A DNA stretch of 64,000 bases from Streptomyces barkulensis (GTDB taxonomy: Bacteria > Actinomycetota > Actinomycetes > Streptomycetales > Streptomycetaceae): the NCBI RefSeq assembly GCF_002843305.1, contig NZ_PGSG01000118.1, forward strand, positions 680 to 64,679. The letters are read 5' to 3'. Both the position numbers and the translations under genes were made by a program. Positions within the stretch are counted from its first letter, which is position 1. Each line of letters begins with the position of its first letter. The notes under the pieces are model-generated. The model was not told the DNA's origin. It saw only the letters and a list, made by a program, of their open reading frames with translations, and did no database searches. Below are positions 10,801 through 19,156 of this stretch, piece after piece.

Positions 10801-13800
10801 CTCCATCGACGACGACTTCTTCGCTCTGGGCGGGCACTCCCTGCTGGTCACCCGGCTGATCAGCAGGGTGCGGGCGACCCTGGACGCGGAGGTCTCGGTG
10901 CGCGGTTTCTTCGAGCACCCCACGGTGAGATCCCTGTCCGCGCTGCTGGACACCCGCGGCCGCGGCCGCCCGCCGGTGAGACCGGTGCCGCGCCCGGAGC
11001 GCGTTCCGCTCTCGTACGCCCAGCAGCGGCTGTGGATCCTGCACCGGCTCACCGGCCCGAACTCCGTCTACAACATCCACCGGGCCCTGCGGCTGGACGG
11101 CGAGCTCGACGTCGGTGCGCTGGCGGCCGCGCTGCGCGACGTGGTGGAGCGGCACGAGAGCCTGCGCACCGTCTTCGCCGAGGACGAGGAGGGCCCGTTC
11201 CAGAGGGTGCTGCCGGTCCGGGAGGCGGGCGAGCCCCTCACCGTTGTCCCGGTCGCCGGGGAGGATGTGGACCGCACCGCCGACGAGCTGGCGGCCCACC
11301 ACTTCGACCTGGAATCCGAACCGCCGATGCGTGCCTGGCTGCTGGAGAGCGGGCCGTGCTCCCGGGTGCTCGTGCTGGTCGTGCACCACATCGCCAGCGA
11401 CGGCTGGTCGGGCAGGAGGCTCCTGCGCGATCTGTTCACCGCCTACGGCGCACGCCGCGAGGGCCGGGCCCCGGACTGGCGGCCGCTGCCGGTCCAGTAC
11501 GTGGACTACGCCCTGTGGCAGCGGCGGTTCCTCGGTGAGGCGGACGACCCCGGCAGTACCGCCGCCGCCCAGCTGGGCTACTGGGAACAGCGGTTGGCCG
11601 GTCTTCCGGAGGAGCTGCGGCTGCCGGCCGACCGGCCGCGCCCGGCCGAGCCGTCCCACACCGGCGGCCAGGTCTGGCTGTCGCTGCCCGCGGCGGTCCA
11701 CTCCGCCGTGGTCGATCTGGCCCGGACGTGCCGGGCGAGCGTGTTCATGGTCGTCCAGGCCGCCGTCGCGGCCTTCCTCACCCGGATGGGCGCCGGGGAG
11801 GACATCCCCGTCGGCACCCCGGTGGCCGGGCGCACCGACGAGGCGGTGGAGGACCTGGTCGGATTCTTCGTCAACACCCTGGTCCTGCGGACCGACACCT
11901 CGGGCGACCCCACGTTCGCCGAGCTCGTCGGGCGGGTCCGCGAGACCGCGCTGGCCGCCTACGCGCACCAGGACCTCCCCTTCGAACAACTGGTGGAGCG
12001 TCTGAGCCCGGCCCGTTCGCTCGGCCGGCACCCGCTCTTCCAGGTCGCGCTTTCCTGCAACAACACCGAGGAGCAGGCCGGGCGACAGGGCTCCCCGCCC
12101 CCGGGGCTCACCGTCGGGGCACACCAGGTGGAGACCGCGCGGTCGAAGTTCGACCTGATGTTCACCTTCCTGGAGAACCATGGAGAGGACGGCCGGCCGG
12201 CCGGGATCGAGACCGCTCTGGAGTACGACGCCGACCTCTTCGACCGGGAGACCGCGCGGGACCTGCTGGAGAGGTTCGGCCGGATGCTCGCCCTCTGGAC
12301 GGCGGACCCGGGCGGCCCTGTCGGAGCCCGGGAACTGCTCGCGGCCGGGGAGCGGCACACGGTCCTGGCCGAGTGGAACGCCACCCGGCGCGCGGACCTG
12401 GTCGCGACGCTGCCGGAGATGTTCCAGGAGCAGGCGGCCCGGACCCCTGGCGCCACGGCACTCGAACACGGCGGACGCAGCCTGACGTACGCCGAGCTCA
12501 ACGCCCGGGCCAACCGGCTGGCCAGGGTGCTGGTCCGGCACGGCGTCGGCCCCGAACGCCGGGTGGCCCTGCTGATGCCGCGCTCCGTCGGGCAGATCAC
12601 CGCGCTGCTGTCGGTGCTCAAGGCCGGCGGCGTCCTCGTACCGGTGGACCCGGGCTACCCGGACGAGCGCATCGGCTTCATGCTGCGCGACAGCGCCCCC
12701 ACGCTGGTCCTGGCGGCCGAGCCGTACGCGGCGGGGCGCGGGGAGATCGCGGGGTTCCCCGTCCTGATCCCCGCCGGGGAGCAGACCGGGGAGCAGACCG
12801 GGGAGCAGACCGGGGAGCAGACCGGGGTGGCGCCGGCCGGACCGTCCGCGGCCGATCTCACCGACGACGACCGGACCGCCCCCCTGACCGCCGGCAACGC
12901 CGCGTACGTCGTCTACACCTCCGGCTCCACGGGCCGTCCCAAGGGCGTGGTGACCGAGCACCGCGGCCTGCTGTCGCTGGCCGTGGCGCAGCGGGAGCGG
13001 TACCCGGTGGAGGCGGGCAGCCGCGTGCTGCAGCTCGCGTCGCCGTCCTTCGACGGCGCGGTGCTGGAACTGCTGATGGCGCTCACCACCGGAGGGACCC
13101 TGGTCCTGCCCGACCAGCCGGTCCTGGCCGGGGAACCGCTCGGAGAGACCCTGGCCGCGCGGCGGATCAGCCACGCCTTCATTCCGCCGGCGGCGCTGAC
13201 CGGTCTCACCCCCGAGGGCCTGGACGGCCTGCGCTGCCTCGTCGTCGGAGGCGAGGCGGTCACGGCCTCGGTCGTGGACCGCTGGGCGCCCGGCCGGCGC
13301 ATGCTCAACATCTACGGCCCGACCGAAGCCACCGCTGTCACCCTGACCAGCCGGGCCCTGTCCCCCGGCGGCCCGCCGCCCCCCATCGGCACCCCGGTGC
13401 CCAACACCCGGGTCTATGTGCTCGACGAGAGGCTGCGGCCGACTCCCCCCGGGGTGACGGGCGAGCTGTACCTGGCCGGCGCCTCGCTGGCGCGCGGCTA
13501 CGGAAACCGCCCGGGACTCACCGCGACCCGGTACGTCGGCTGCCCGTTCGGAGAAGCGGGGGAGCGGATGTACCGCACCGGCGACCTGGCGCGGTGGGAC
13601 CGGGAGGGGCGCGTCCACTATGTGGGCCGCGCGGACGAGCAGATCAAACTGCGCGGCTTCCGGATCGAGCCCGGCGAGATCCAGGCCCGGCTCACCGAGC
13701 ACGCCGCGGTGCGGGAGGCGGCCGTCGTCCTGCGGGAGGGCGGGCAGGGTGAGCGGCGCCTGGTGGCCTACGCGGTGCCGACGGAGGGCCCGCCCCGTCC

Positions 13801-15037
13801 CACCGCCGCGGAACTGCGGGCCCACCTGGCCGCTCTCGTACCGCCCTACATGCTGCCCTCGGCCTATGTGGTGATGGACGCCCTTCCGGCCAACGCCAAC
13901 GGCAAACTCGACCGGGACGCCCTGCCGGAACCGGAACCGGAACCGCTCGCCGGGGAAGGCGGCCGGCCGCCCCGCGACGAAAGGGAGGCCGCGCTGTGCG
14001 AGCTGTTCGCCGAGGTGCTGGAGCGCGAGTGGATCGGCGCCGACGACGGGTTCTTCGAGCACGGAGGACACTCGCTGCTGGCCACCCGGCTGGTCGGGCG
14101 GATCCGCGAGCGGCTGGGCGTACCCGTCGCCGCGCGGGACCTGTTCGAGGCGCCCACGGCGGCCGGCCTGGCCGAGCGCATCGGACGGGGCGCCGAGCGC
14201 CGAGCCCCGGCACCCCTGCTGACGCTGCGGGGGCGGGGCGGCCGGCCGCCGCTGTTCTGCGTCCACCCGGCCGTCGGCCTGGGGTGGGCGTACGCGGGCC
14301 TCCTGCAAGAACTCCCCGCGGACGTCCCGCTGTACGCGCTGCAGGCCCGTACGCCCGCCGACGGCGGCGAACTGCCGAGCGACATCGAGGAGATGGCCGG
14401 CGACTACGTCCGGCTGATCCGCTCCGTCCGGCCGCACGGGCCGTACCGGCTGCTCGGCTGGTCGCTGGGGGGCCACGTGGCCCACGCCATGGCCGGGCTG
14501 CTGGAGCGTGACGGCGAACGGGTGGAGCTGCTCGCCATGCTGGACGCCTACCCTCCCCGCCGCACGAAGGCCCCCGGGCAGGAGGAGGGGGCGGCGGAGG
14601 CGGCGGAGGCCGAGATCATCGCGGCCAACCTGCGGGAGTCGGGGTTCGAGTGGGACGAGGCGGAGCTGCGGGAGGGGCGCTTCCCGATGGAGCGGTTCCG
14701 CGCCCACCTGCGCGGGACGGACAGCTCGCTCGGCCATCTCGACGACGGCGAACTGACGGCGGTCAAGGACGTCTACGTCAACAACGTACGGCTCATGCGG
14801 TCCTTCGTCCCCGGGCGTGTCCGCTGCGGGATCGTCCTGATGACCGCGGAGCGCTCCCGCAGCCTCGACCCGGAGACGTGGAACGCCCACACCGAGGAGG
14901 GCGTCCGGGTGCACCGCGTCGACGCCGCCCACACGACCATGCTCACCGAACCGGCGTCGGCCGCCGAGGTCGGCCGCGTCCTGGCACACCAGTTGGACTC
15001 CCTCCGGGGAGCACACACGAAGAAACGAGAGGTGTGA
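7805..15037 (+). CDS. Terminal non-ribosomal peptide synthetase, C-A-T-C-A-T-TE (LptD/CdaPS3-like)
   Basis: This 2,410-aa enzyme adds the last two residues and cyclises or releases the peptide. Domains: condensation 7830-9100 (HHILLDGWS; its position after an epimerase predicts a DCL type), adenylation 9190-10700, carrier 10740-10960 (GGHSLL), condensation 11000-12290 (HHIASDGWS), adenylation 12410-13930, carrier 13960-14180 and thioesterase 14220-15000 with GWSLGG serine motif and a late AAHTTM histidine. Pocket residues read by eye are D-L-G-K-T-G-V-V-N, close to the 3-methylglutamate/Glu code of CDA and daptomycin, and D-G-L-F-V-G-I-A-V, a hydrophobic pocket that would suit Ile/Val as in A54145; the latter is inference. 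The start is the ATG overlapping the upstream stop by one base. A four-copy GEQT repeat lies in the second A domain. The length is close to that known for CdaPS3. Confidence 0.95.
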   Translation: MSRSLQDVLPLSPLQEGLLFHSEYVGDEAVDVYTVQNEVELHGPLDVPALRAAAEALLRRHDNLRAGFATRALKDPVQFVPREVDLPWEEADLRAAADPEAEAARRLDEHRWRRFRPSKPPLVRFLLLRTAEDRHRFALTNHHILLDGWSMPMLLRELMLLYRTGGDTSVLPPVRRYRDYLAWLGRRDERAARDAWRQALEGLSEPTLLAPRAERAAEAPRWLDFELPAAVSAGLTEAARGAGLTLNTVVQGLWALALARTTGSQDVVYGVVVSGRPPELDGVESMIGLFANTLPLRARMPVDEPLTDFLRRLQREQSALLDHQHLRLADIQNLAGRGELFDSMMAFENYPAGPAEEPAGGFPVTPQRVRVAASKMRDAMHYPLGLLASPGPPMRFRIGHRPSAVTSRRAAALRDRLLKLADAFLETPNLPLGRLDVLDDAERTLVLEKFNDTAREVEDTTATELFLGQAARTPERIAVETADRGIDYARLADHSGRLARLLVERGARIERFVALALPRSPELVEAALAVWQTGAAYIPIDPGHPADRLARLLREAEPLLTVTTADLAGRLPAGLPLLILDSPETATALEALPGGPLGDGERPSPPDPGNAAYAIYTSGSTGRPKGVVATHRSLVGYLLRGSEEYPADGRSLVHSPVSFDLTVGALYVPLVSGGTVRLASLEDEPVLRPGETPPDFMKATPSHLSMLEELPEAVSPAKAITFGGEQLTGRHLRHWRAGRPDVTVYNVYGPTETTVNCSEHRIAPHEPVGDGPVPIGRPLWNTRLYVLGPGLVPVPVGVPGELYVAGSGLARGYLRDPGRTAERFVACPFGGPGERMYRTGDLVRWNGEGLLEYLGRADDQISLRGFRVEPGEVEAALAAHPAVRRAVVVVREDGAGDARLVGYAVPAGEGASPSAPAGSGTALPTERIMEHLRRVLPPYMVPSHLVGMPALPVTRNGKIDRSALPEPAVEGAFAGGLPRSPREEILCGLFAEVLRRPLVSIDDDFFALGGHSLLVTRLISRVRATLDAEVSVRGFFEHPTVRSLSALLDTRGRGRPPVRPVPRPERVPLSYAQQRLWILHRLTGPNSVYNIHRALRLDGELDVGALAAALRDVVERHESLRTVFAEDEEGPFQRVLPVREAGEPLTVVPVAGEDVDRTADELAAHHFDLESEPPMRAWLLESGPCSRVLVLVVHHIASDGWSGRRLLRDLFTAYGARREGRAPDWRPLPVQYVDYALWQRRFLGEADDPGSTAAAQLGYWEQRLAGLPEELRLPADRPRPAEPSHTGGQVWLSLPAAVHSAVVDLARTCRASVFMVVQAAVAAFLTRMGAGEDIPVGTPVAGRTDEAVEDLVGFFVNTLVLRTDTSGDPTFAELVGRVRETALAAYAHQDLPFEQLVERLSPARSLGRHPLFQVALSCNNTEEQAGRQGSPPPGLTVGAHQVETARSKFDLMFTFLENHGEDGRPAGIETALEYDADLFDRETARDLLERFGRMLALWTADPGGPVGARELLAAGERHTVLAEWNATRRADLVATLPEMFQEQAARTPGATALEHGGRSLTYAELNARANRLARVLVRHGVGPERRVALLMPRSVGQITALLSVLKAGGVLVPVDPGYPDERIGFMLRDSAPTLVLAAEPYAAGRGEIAGFPVLIPAGEQTGEQTGEQTGEQTGVAPAGPSAADLTDDDRTAPLTAGNAAYVVYTSGSTGRPKGVVTEHRGLLSLAVAQRERYPVEAGSRVLQLASPSFDGAVLELLMALTTGGTLVLPDQPVLAGEPLGETLAARRISHAFIPPAALTGLTPEGLDGLRCLVVGGEAVTASVVDRWAPGRRMLNIYGPTEATAVTLTSRALSPGGPPPPIGTPVPNTRVYVLDERLRPTPPGVTGELYLAGASLARGYGNRPGLTATRYVGCPFGEAGERMYRTGDLARWDREGRVHYVGRADEQIKLRGFRIEPGEIQARLTEHAAVREAAVVLREGGQGERRLVAYAVPTEGPPRPTAAELRAHLAALVPPYMLPSAYVVMDALPANANGKLDRDALPEPEPEPLAGEGGRPPRDEREAALCELFAEVLEREWIGADDGFFEHGGHSLLATRLVGRIRERLGVPVAARDLFEAPTAAGLAERIGRGAERRAPAPLLTLRGRGGRPPLFCVHPAVGLGWAYAGLLQELPADVPLYALQARTPADGGELPSDIEEMAGDYVRLIRSVRPHGPYRLLGWSLGGHVAHAMAGLLERDGERVELLAMLDAYPPRRTKAPGQEEGAAEAAEAEIIAANLRESGFEWDEAELREGRFPMERFRAHLRGTDSSLGHLDDGELTAVKDVYVNNVRLMRSFVPGRVRCGIVLMTAERSRSLDPETWNAHTEEGVRVHRVDAAHTTMLTEPASAAEVGRVLAHQLDSLRGAHTKKREV
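12776..12823 (+). repeat. Four tandem 12-base repeats in adenylation domain
   Basis: GGGGAGCAGACC occurs four times without interruption and encodes GEQT four times. It falls in a surface loop before the YTSGSTGRPKG motif of the last adenylation domain, so it is unlikely to change the pocket. Confidence 0.95.
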
Positions 15038-15040
15038 ACG

Positions 15041-15271
15041 ATGACCAACCCCTTCGACGACTCCGAGGGCACCTTCCACGTCCTGGTCAACGACGAGGGC
15101 CAGCACTCGCTGTGGCCGAACTTCGTCGAGATCCCGGCGGGATGGCAGGCGGTGGTCAACGACCGTCCGCGCCAGGAGTGCCTGGACTACATCGAGGAGA
15201 ACTGGACCGACATGCGGCCCAAGAGCCTCATCGAGGCCATGGCGGCCCACGAGAAGGCCGCGGCCGAGTGA
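15041..15271 (+). CDS. mbtH: MbtH-like NRPS accessory protein
   Basis: This 76-aa protein of the MbtH family binds adenylation domains, helping them fold and activate amino acids. The family fingerprint is visible: an N-terminal NPFDD, the SLWP motif near residue 26, PAGW near residue 35, and the distal WTDMRP with conserved Trp, Asp, Arg and Pro. It starts three bases after the stop of the terminal NRPS with an AGAGGTG-like ribosome site overlapping the end of that gene, so it is translated in the same operon. In A54145 and daptomycin clusters an MbtH gene has the same place. A strong hairpin follows 16 bases after its stop. Confidence 0.95.
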   Translation: MTNPFDDSEGTFHVLVNDEGQHSLWPNFVEIPAGWQAVVNDRPRQECLDYIEENWTDMRPKSLIEAMAAHEKAAAE

Positions 15272-15287
15272 CCGGGGCCGGGTGACC

Positions 15288-15320
15288 GGGCGGGCGGGGC
15301 CGCCGCGGCCCCGCCCGCCC
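15288..15320 (+). terminator. Strong stem-loop after mbtH
   Basis: A perfect 14-bp inverted repeat (15288-15301 with 15307-15320) of only G and C encloses a 5-base loop. It lies 16 bases past the mbtH stop. There is no T-run, as usual in Streptomyces terminators. It probably ends or attenuates the NRPS transcript, so the tailoring genes may be expressed at lower level or from a promoter in 15321-15449. Confidence 0.7.
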
Positions 15321-15449
15321 GTCCCGCCGTCCGCCGGGCCGTGGTGGTGCGGGAGGACCGGGCGGACGCCCCCTCCGGCCGCGCACCGCGGAAGACGACC
15401 ATCCACGAACGGTCCACCGGGCCGCCGACGACTTTCGAGGAAGCCTTCG

Positions 15450-16265
15450 ATGCCGACGACACGGATCAACGGGATCCTTCTGGACCACGACCGCACCGGA
15501 AGCGGTCCCCCCGTCCTCATGATCATGGGAAGCGGCGCAGCCAAGTCGGCCTGGCACCTGCACCAGGTGCCCGCGCTGGTCGCCGAGGGCTTCGAGGTCG
15601 TCACGTTCACCAACCGCGGCATCCCTCCCAGCGGAGGAGATCCCGGCTTCACCCTCGGCGACATGGCGGCCGACACCATCGGCCTGATCGAGCACCTCGG
15701 CATCGGCCCCTGCTCGATCGTGGGGATGTCTCTGGGCGCCAGAGTCGCGCGGGAGGTCGCCCGCACCCGTCCCGACCTGGTCTCCCGGCTCGTCCTCGTG
15801 GCACCGCGCGGCCGCCTGGACCGGATGAGGGCGGCCGGCAACGCCGCCGAGATCGCCCTCGCCGACAGCGGCGTCACCCTGCCGCCGCGCTACCGCGCGG
15901 TGATGCGGGCGGTGCAGAACCTCTCTCCGCGGACGCTCGCGGACGACCAGCGGATCGCCGACTGGCTGGACATCTTCGAACTGGCGGTGACCGACGGGCC
16001 CGGCGTGCGCACCCAACTGGACCTCAGCGCGGTGGAGGACCGCCTCGAGGACCTGACCGGCATCACCGCCTCCTGCCGGGTGATCGCCTTCGCGGACGAC
16101 ATCGTGGCGCCGCCGCACCTGGCGGAAGAGATCGCCAAGACCCTGCCCCGGGCCGACTGCCACGTCGTCCCCCACTGCGGCCACTACGGCTACCTGGAGC
16201 GGCCCGACCAGGTCAACCGGCTCATCACGGAATTCCTCCGAGCACCCGCGACCACACAGGAGTGA
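15450..16265 (+). CDS. Alpha/beta hydrolase of lipopeptide cluster (type II thioesterase-like, DptH/SCO3233-like)
   Basis: This 271-aa protein has the alpha/beta-hydrolase fold. The nucleophile elbow GMSLGA places Ser at residue 94; an acidic residue in ADDIVAPP and a His in HCGHYG complete a plausible triad. The oxyanion region MGSGA near residue 26 also fits. Related hydrolases next to the CDA and daptomycin synthetases are thought to remove misprimed acyl groups from carrier proteins; that role is inferred by position. The ATG was chosen because GAGGAAG stands about eight bases upstream and the open frame before it encodes no recognisable sequence. It follows the mbtH hairpin and precedes the SyrP-like gene by 11 bases, so it is probably the first gene of the tailoring operon. 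Confidence 0.85.
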   Translation: MPTTRINGILLDHDRTGSGPPVLMIMGSGAAKSAWHLHQVPALVAEGFEVVTFTNRGIPPSGGDPGFTLGDMAADTIGLIEHLGIGPCSIVGMSLGARVAREVARTRPDLVSRLVLVAPRGRLDRMRAAGNAAEIALADSGVTLPPRYRAVMRAVQNLSPRTLADDQRIADWLDIFELAVTDGPGVRTQLDLSAVEDRLEDLTGITASCRVIAFADDIVAPPHLAEEIAKTLPRADCHVVPHCGHYGYLERPDQVNRLITEFLRAPATTQE

Positions 16266-16276
16266 AAGAGCACACC

Positions 16277-17218
16277 ATGGAACCGAACACTCCCCGGCGG
16301 CCCGCCGAGATCAGCCCGGGCAGCCACTCGCTCCCCGCCACCGCCGACGGCCTGGCCGAGTTCCTCCAGGACTCCGAGCGGATCGCCGGACTCCTGGCAG
16401 CCCACAAGGCGCTGGCCCTGCGCGGCTTCGGGGTCGGTCCGCAGGAGCTGGAGAAGATCATGCCGCTCCTGCTGCCGGACCGGCTGGCGTACGTCTTCGG
16501 CAACTCGCCGCGCACCAAGGTGGGCCGCAACGTGTACACCTCCACGGAGTACCCGCGGGAGTTCACCATCTCGATGCACAGCGAGATGTCCTACGCCGCC
16601 CAGTGGCCCGCCCGGCTGCTCTTCTACTGCGAGCGGGCGGCCGGCAGCGGGGGCGCCACGCCGGTGGTGGACAACGCCGTCTGGTACCGGGCGCTGGACC
16701 CGGAGGTCCGCGAGGCCTTCGCCGGCGGCCTGCGCTACACCCAGAACCTGCACGGGGGGCGGGGGCTGGGCAAGAGCTGGCAGGACACCTTCGAGACCGA
16801 GGACCGCCACGAGGTCGAGGCCTACCTCTCCCGAAGCGGCGCCACCTGGCGGTGGAACGCGCGCGGCGGGCTGCGGGTCAGTCACGTCCGGCCCGCGACG
16901 GTCACGCACCCGGAGACCGGGGAAACGCTGTGGTTCAACCAGTCCGACCAGTGGCACCCGGCCACGCTCGGCGACGAGGCCGCCGCCGCGCTGACGGAGA
17001 TGCTGCCCCCGGAGGAACTGCCCCAGTCGGTGACCTTCGCCGACGGCACCCCGATACCGGCCGACCACGTGCGGCAGGTGCGCGACCGCGGACTGGAGCA
17101 CGCGGTGGACAACGACTGGCGGGCCGGAGACCTCATGCTCGTCGACAACGTCCAGGCGGCGCACGGCCGCAGGCCGTTCACCGGCGAGCGCCGGGTCCTG
17201 GTCGCCATGTCGGACTAG
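16277..17218 (+). CDS. SyrP-like non-haem Fe(II)/2-oxoglutarate aspartyl beta-hydroxylase (LptJ-like)
   Basis: This 313-aa protein belongs to the TauD/SyrP group of iron/2-oxoglutarate oxygenases. Predicted iron ligands are His101 and Glu103 in MHSEMSY and His296 in VQAAHGRRPF, with a downstream Arg for 2-oxoglutarate. SyrP hydroxylates an aspartyl residue bound to an NRPS carrier. The homologous gene lptJ of A54145 was first called a regulator and is linked with formation of methoxy-Asp. Here the gene lies directly before an FkbM methyltransferase, the same pair as lptJ-lptK, so the likely job is beta-hydroxylation of Asp before O-methylation. The exact substrate cannot be read from sequence. 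A short duplication spans its stop codon. Confidence 0.85.
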   Translation: MEPNTPRRPAEISPGSHSLPATADGLAEFLQDSERIAGLLAAHKALALRGFGVGPQELEKIMPLLLPDRLAYVFGNSPRTKVGRNVYTSTEYPREFTISMHSEMSYAAQWPARLLFYCERAAGSGGATPVVDNAVWYRALDPEVREAFAGGLRYTQNLHGGRGLGKSWQDTFETEDRHEVEAYLSRSGATWRWNARGGLRVSHVRPATVTHPETGETLWFNQSDQWHPATLGDEAAAALTEMLPPEELPQSVTFADGTPIPADHVRQVRDRGLEHAVDNDWRAGDLMLVDNVQAAHGRRPFTGERRVLVAMSD

Positions 17219-17232
17219 ACGCCATGTCGGAC
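17205..17232. repeat. 13-bp direct repeat across a stop codon
   Basis: The string CGCCATGTCGGAC occurs twice, at 17205-17217 and 17220-17232, separated by two bases. The first copy encodes the last residues (AMSD) of the SyrP-like hydroxylase and the second lies just after its stop. It looks like a small slippage duplication. The second copy creates an ATG without a long reading frame. Confidence 0.7.
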
Positions 17233-17288
17233 CAGGCGGTACGCCGCGCGCCGGCACCCTCCCCACCGAACCGAGGAAGGCCAGACGG

Positions 17289-18098
17289 ATGAGCATCGCA
17301 CTCGCCGACGTGGAAGGCGTGAACCAGCACGAGACCGAGTTCCTCTACGACGAGATCTTCACCCGGCGCGGTTACCTGCCCAAGACGCTGCACCTGCCGG
17401 AGGACCCCGTCGTCTTCGACGTGGGCGCCAACATCGGCGTGTACACGCTCTTCGTGAAGTCGGAGAGACCCGGCGCCGCGGTCTACTCCTTCGAACCGGT
17501 CCCCGAGGTGTACGAGGTCATGTGCCGCAACCGGGAGCGACACGGCGTGGCGGGGCTGGCCTGCCCCTACGGTCTCGCCGAGAAGGAGCAGGAGGTCGAG
17601 TTCACCCACTACCCGGGCTATTCGACCATGTCCACGCGCAGCACCCTGGCGGACACCGAGGCGGAGAAGACGTTCGTCAGGGGGCAGGTGCCGACCGGCC
17701 ATCCGCCGGAGGCCGAGCAGATGCTGGACGAACTGCTGGCCTACAGGTTCCGGGAGCGGACGGTGCGCTGCCGGCTCCGTCCGCTCTCCGCGTTCCTCGA
17801 CGAGCACCCCGTGGAGCGGATCGACATGCTGAAGATCGACGTCCAGCGCGGCGAGCTGGAGGTGCTGCGGGGCATCGGGGAACGGCACTGGCCGCTGGTG
17901 CGCCAGCTCGCGGTGGAGGTGCACGACAGCCCCGGCGGCGCCACCGCCGGCCGGCTCCGGACGGTGACCGAAGGGCTGGAGCGGCGGGGGTTTTGTGTCG
18001 AGGCCGTGCAGGAGGAGCAGTACGCGGGCAGTGACCGCCACTTTGTGTTCGCAGTCTCGGAGCGCCACGGCGACCGGGGCACGGCGGGGGAGTCCTGA
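17289..18098 (+). CDS. FkbM-family O-methyltransferase (LptK-like)
   Basis: This 269-aa protein is a class I SAM methyltransferase of the FkbM family. The SAM-binding loop VFDVGANIGVYTLF is near residue 45, and the family motif YSFEPVPEV, whose Glu-Pro follows strand two, near residue 65; the late MLKIDVQRGELEVLRG is also typical. FkbM enzymes mostly methylate hydroxyl groups. Next to a SyrP-like hydroxylase the natural inference is methylation of a beta-hydroxy-Asp, giving the methoxy-Asp known from A54145. GAGGAAGG lies 12 bases before the ATG. CDA clusters carry a HasP phosphotransferase instead, which is not seen here. Confidence 0.85.
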   Translation: MSIALADVEGVNQHETEFLYDEIFTRRGYLPKTLHLPEDPVVFDVGANIGVYTLFVKSERPGAAVYSFEPVPEVYEVMCRNRERHGVAGLACPYGLAEKEQEVEFTHYPGYSTMSTRSTLADTEAEKTFVRGQVPTGHPPEAEQMLDELLAYRFRERTVRCRLRPLSAFLDEHPVERIDMLKIDVQRGELEVLRGIGERHWPLVRQLAVEVHDSPGGATAGRLRTVTEGLERRGFCVEAVQEEQYAGSDRHFVFAVSERHGDRGTAGES

Positions 18099-18196
18099 GA
18101 GGCGCGACCCGTTCGAAAGCCGGGCGCCCCGCCGCGCGCAACGCCCCGGGCGGCAGGACCGGACCGACCACCCCACAACCCCTTTGGAGGGACGGC

Positions 18197-19156
18197 ATGA
18201 ACCCCGAGAGCCGCTTCGAACTGTCCGATGCCGAACGTGCCGACGTGGCGCTCCTGGCGGACGAGCTGATGCGCACGCCCCCAGGCCTGGTGGACGGACT
18301 GGAGTGGCTCGACCGGTGCCGCGGCCTCTCCTGCCACCTGCCCGCCCGCCTCCGGAACCGGCTCCGGGCCTTTCGCCACGACCCGGGCCGCGCGGGCATG
18401 TTGCTCATACGCAACCTGCCCGAGGCCGACTCCGTGCCGCCCACCCCGCAGGAGAGCGACTCGGTGGAACGGAGAGCCACGCTGAGCGCCTCGGTGCTCT
18501 GCGCCGTGGCCATGGAACTGGGCGAGGTCGTCGCCTACCGCAACGAGAAGCGGGGGGCGCTCGTCCAGAACGTGGTGCCCGTGCCCGGCCGGGAGGCCCA
18601 GCAGTCCAACGCCGGCTCCGTCCCGCTGGAGATGCACATCGAGAACGCCTTCCACCCCCACCGCCCCGACTACGTCGGGCTGCTCTGCGTCCGCAGCGAC
18701 CACGACCTGGCCGCCGGACTGCGGGTCGCCTGCGTCCGCGCCGCGATGGAGCACCTGGACGCCGGGACGCGCCAGACCCTGCGGCGGCCCCTGTTCCTCA
18801 CCGAACCACCGCCTTCCTTCGACCGGCCGGACAGCGGGACCAAACCGCACGCCGTGCTCACCGGCGACGCGGAGGACCCGGACATCCGCGTCGACTTCCA
18901 CGCCACCCATTCCACGGACCCGTGGGGCAAGCAGGCCATGGAGGCGCTGGAGGACGCCGTCCGAGCGGTCTCCGAGGAGATCGTCCTGGCACCGGCCGAC
19001 CTGGTGTTCGTGGACAACCGCGTCACGCTGCACGGGCGCACGGCCTTCACCCCGCGCTACGACGGCGAGGACCGCTGGCTTCAGCGGGCCTTCGTCCACC
19101 TCGACCACCGCCGCTCCCGGGCCGTGCGCTCGCCGCACGGACACGTGCTGAACTGA
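18197..19156 (+). CDS. asnO: AsnO/LptL-like asparagine beta-hydroxylase, Fe(II)/2-oxoglutarate dependent
   Basis: This 319-aa protein resembles AsnO of the CDA pathway, a clavaminate-synthase-like oxygenase that hydroxylates free L-Asn at C3 before activation. The iron facial triad can be placed at His147 and Glu149 (LEMHIENAFHPH) and His279 (RVTLHGRTAF), with Arg297 as the probable 2-oxoglutarate anchor. HxE instead of HxD is characteristic of AsnO. Length is similar to the family. TTGGAGGG precedes the ATG. The stop overlaps the next start by one base, coupling it to the exporter. A54145 has the equivalent gene lptL, used for hydroxy-Asn at position 3. Whether the Asn or Asp module in this window takes hydroxylated substrate is unknown. 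Confidence 0.88.
   Translation: MNPESRFELSDAERADVALLADELMRTPPGLVDGLEWLDRCRGLSCHLPARLRNRLRAFRHDPGRAGMLLIRNLPEADSVPPTPQESDSVERRATLSASVLCAVAMELGEVVAYRNEKRGALVQNVVPVPGREAQQSNAGSVPLEMHIENAFHPHRPDYVGLLCVRSDHDLAAGLRVACVRAAMEHLDAGTRQTLRRPLFLTEPPPSFDRPDSGTKPHAVLTGDAEDPDIRVDFHATHSTDPWGKQAMEALEDAVRAVSEEIVLAPADLVFVDNRVTLHGRTAFTPRYDGEDRWLQRAFVHLDHRRSRAVRSPHGHVLN

Noticed and set aside
7615..11538. 1,307-aa plus-strand frame in the second NRPS
   Set aside because: It is an alternative frame of the NRPS with Arg/Pro/Ala-rich noise.
12776..12823. CRISPR-like short repeats
   Set aside because: The copies are adjacent without spacers and encode protein.
10631..15877. 1,748-aa open frame on the minus strand
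   Set aside because: It is antisense to the terminal NRPS, mbtH and hydrolase genes and encodes only low-complexity sequence.
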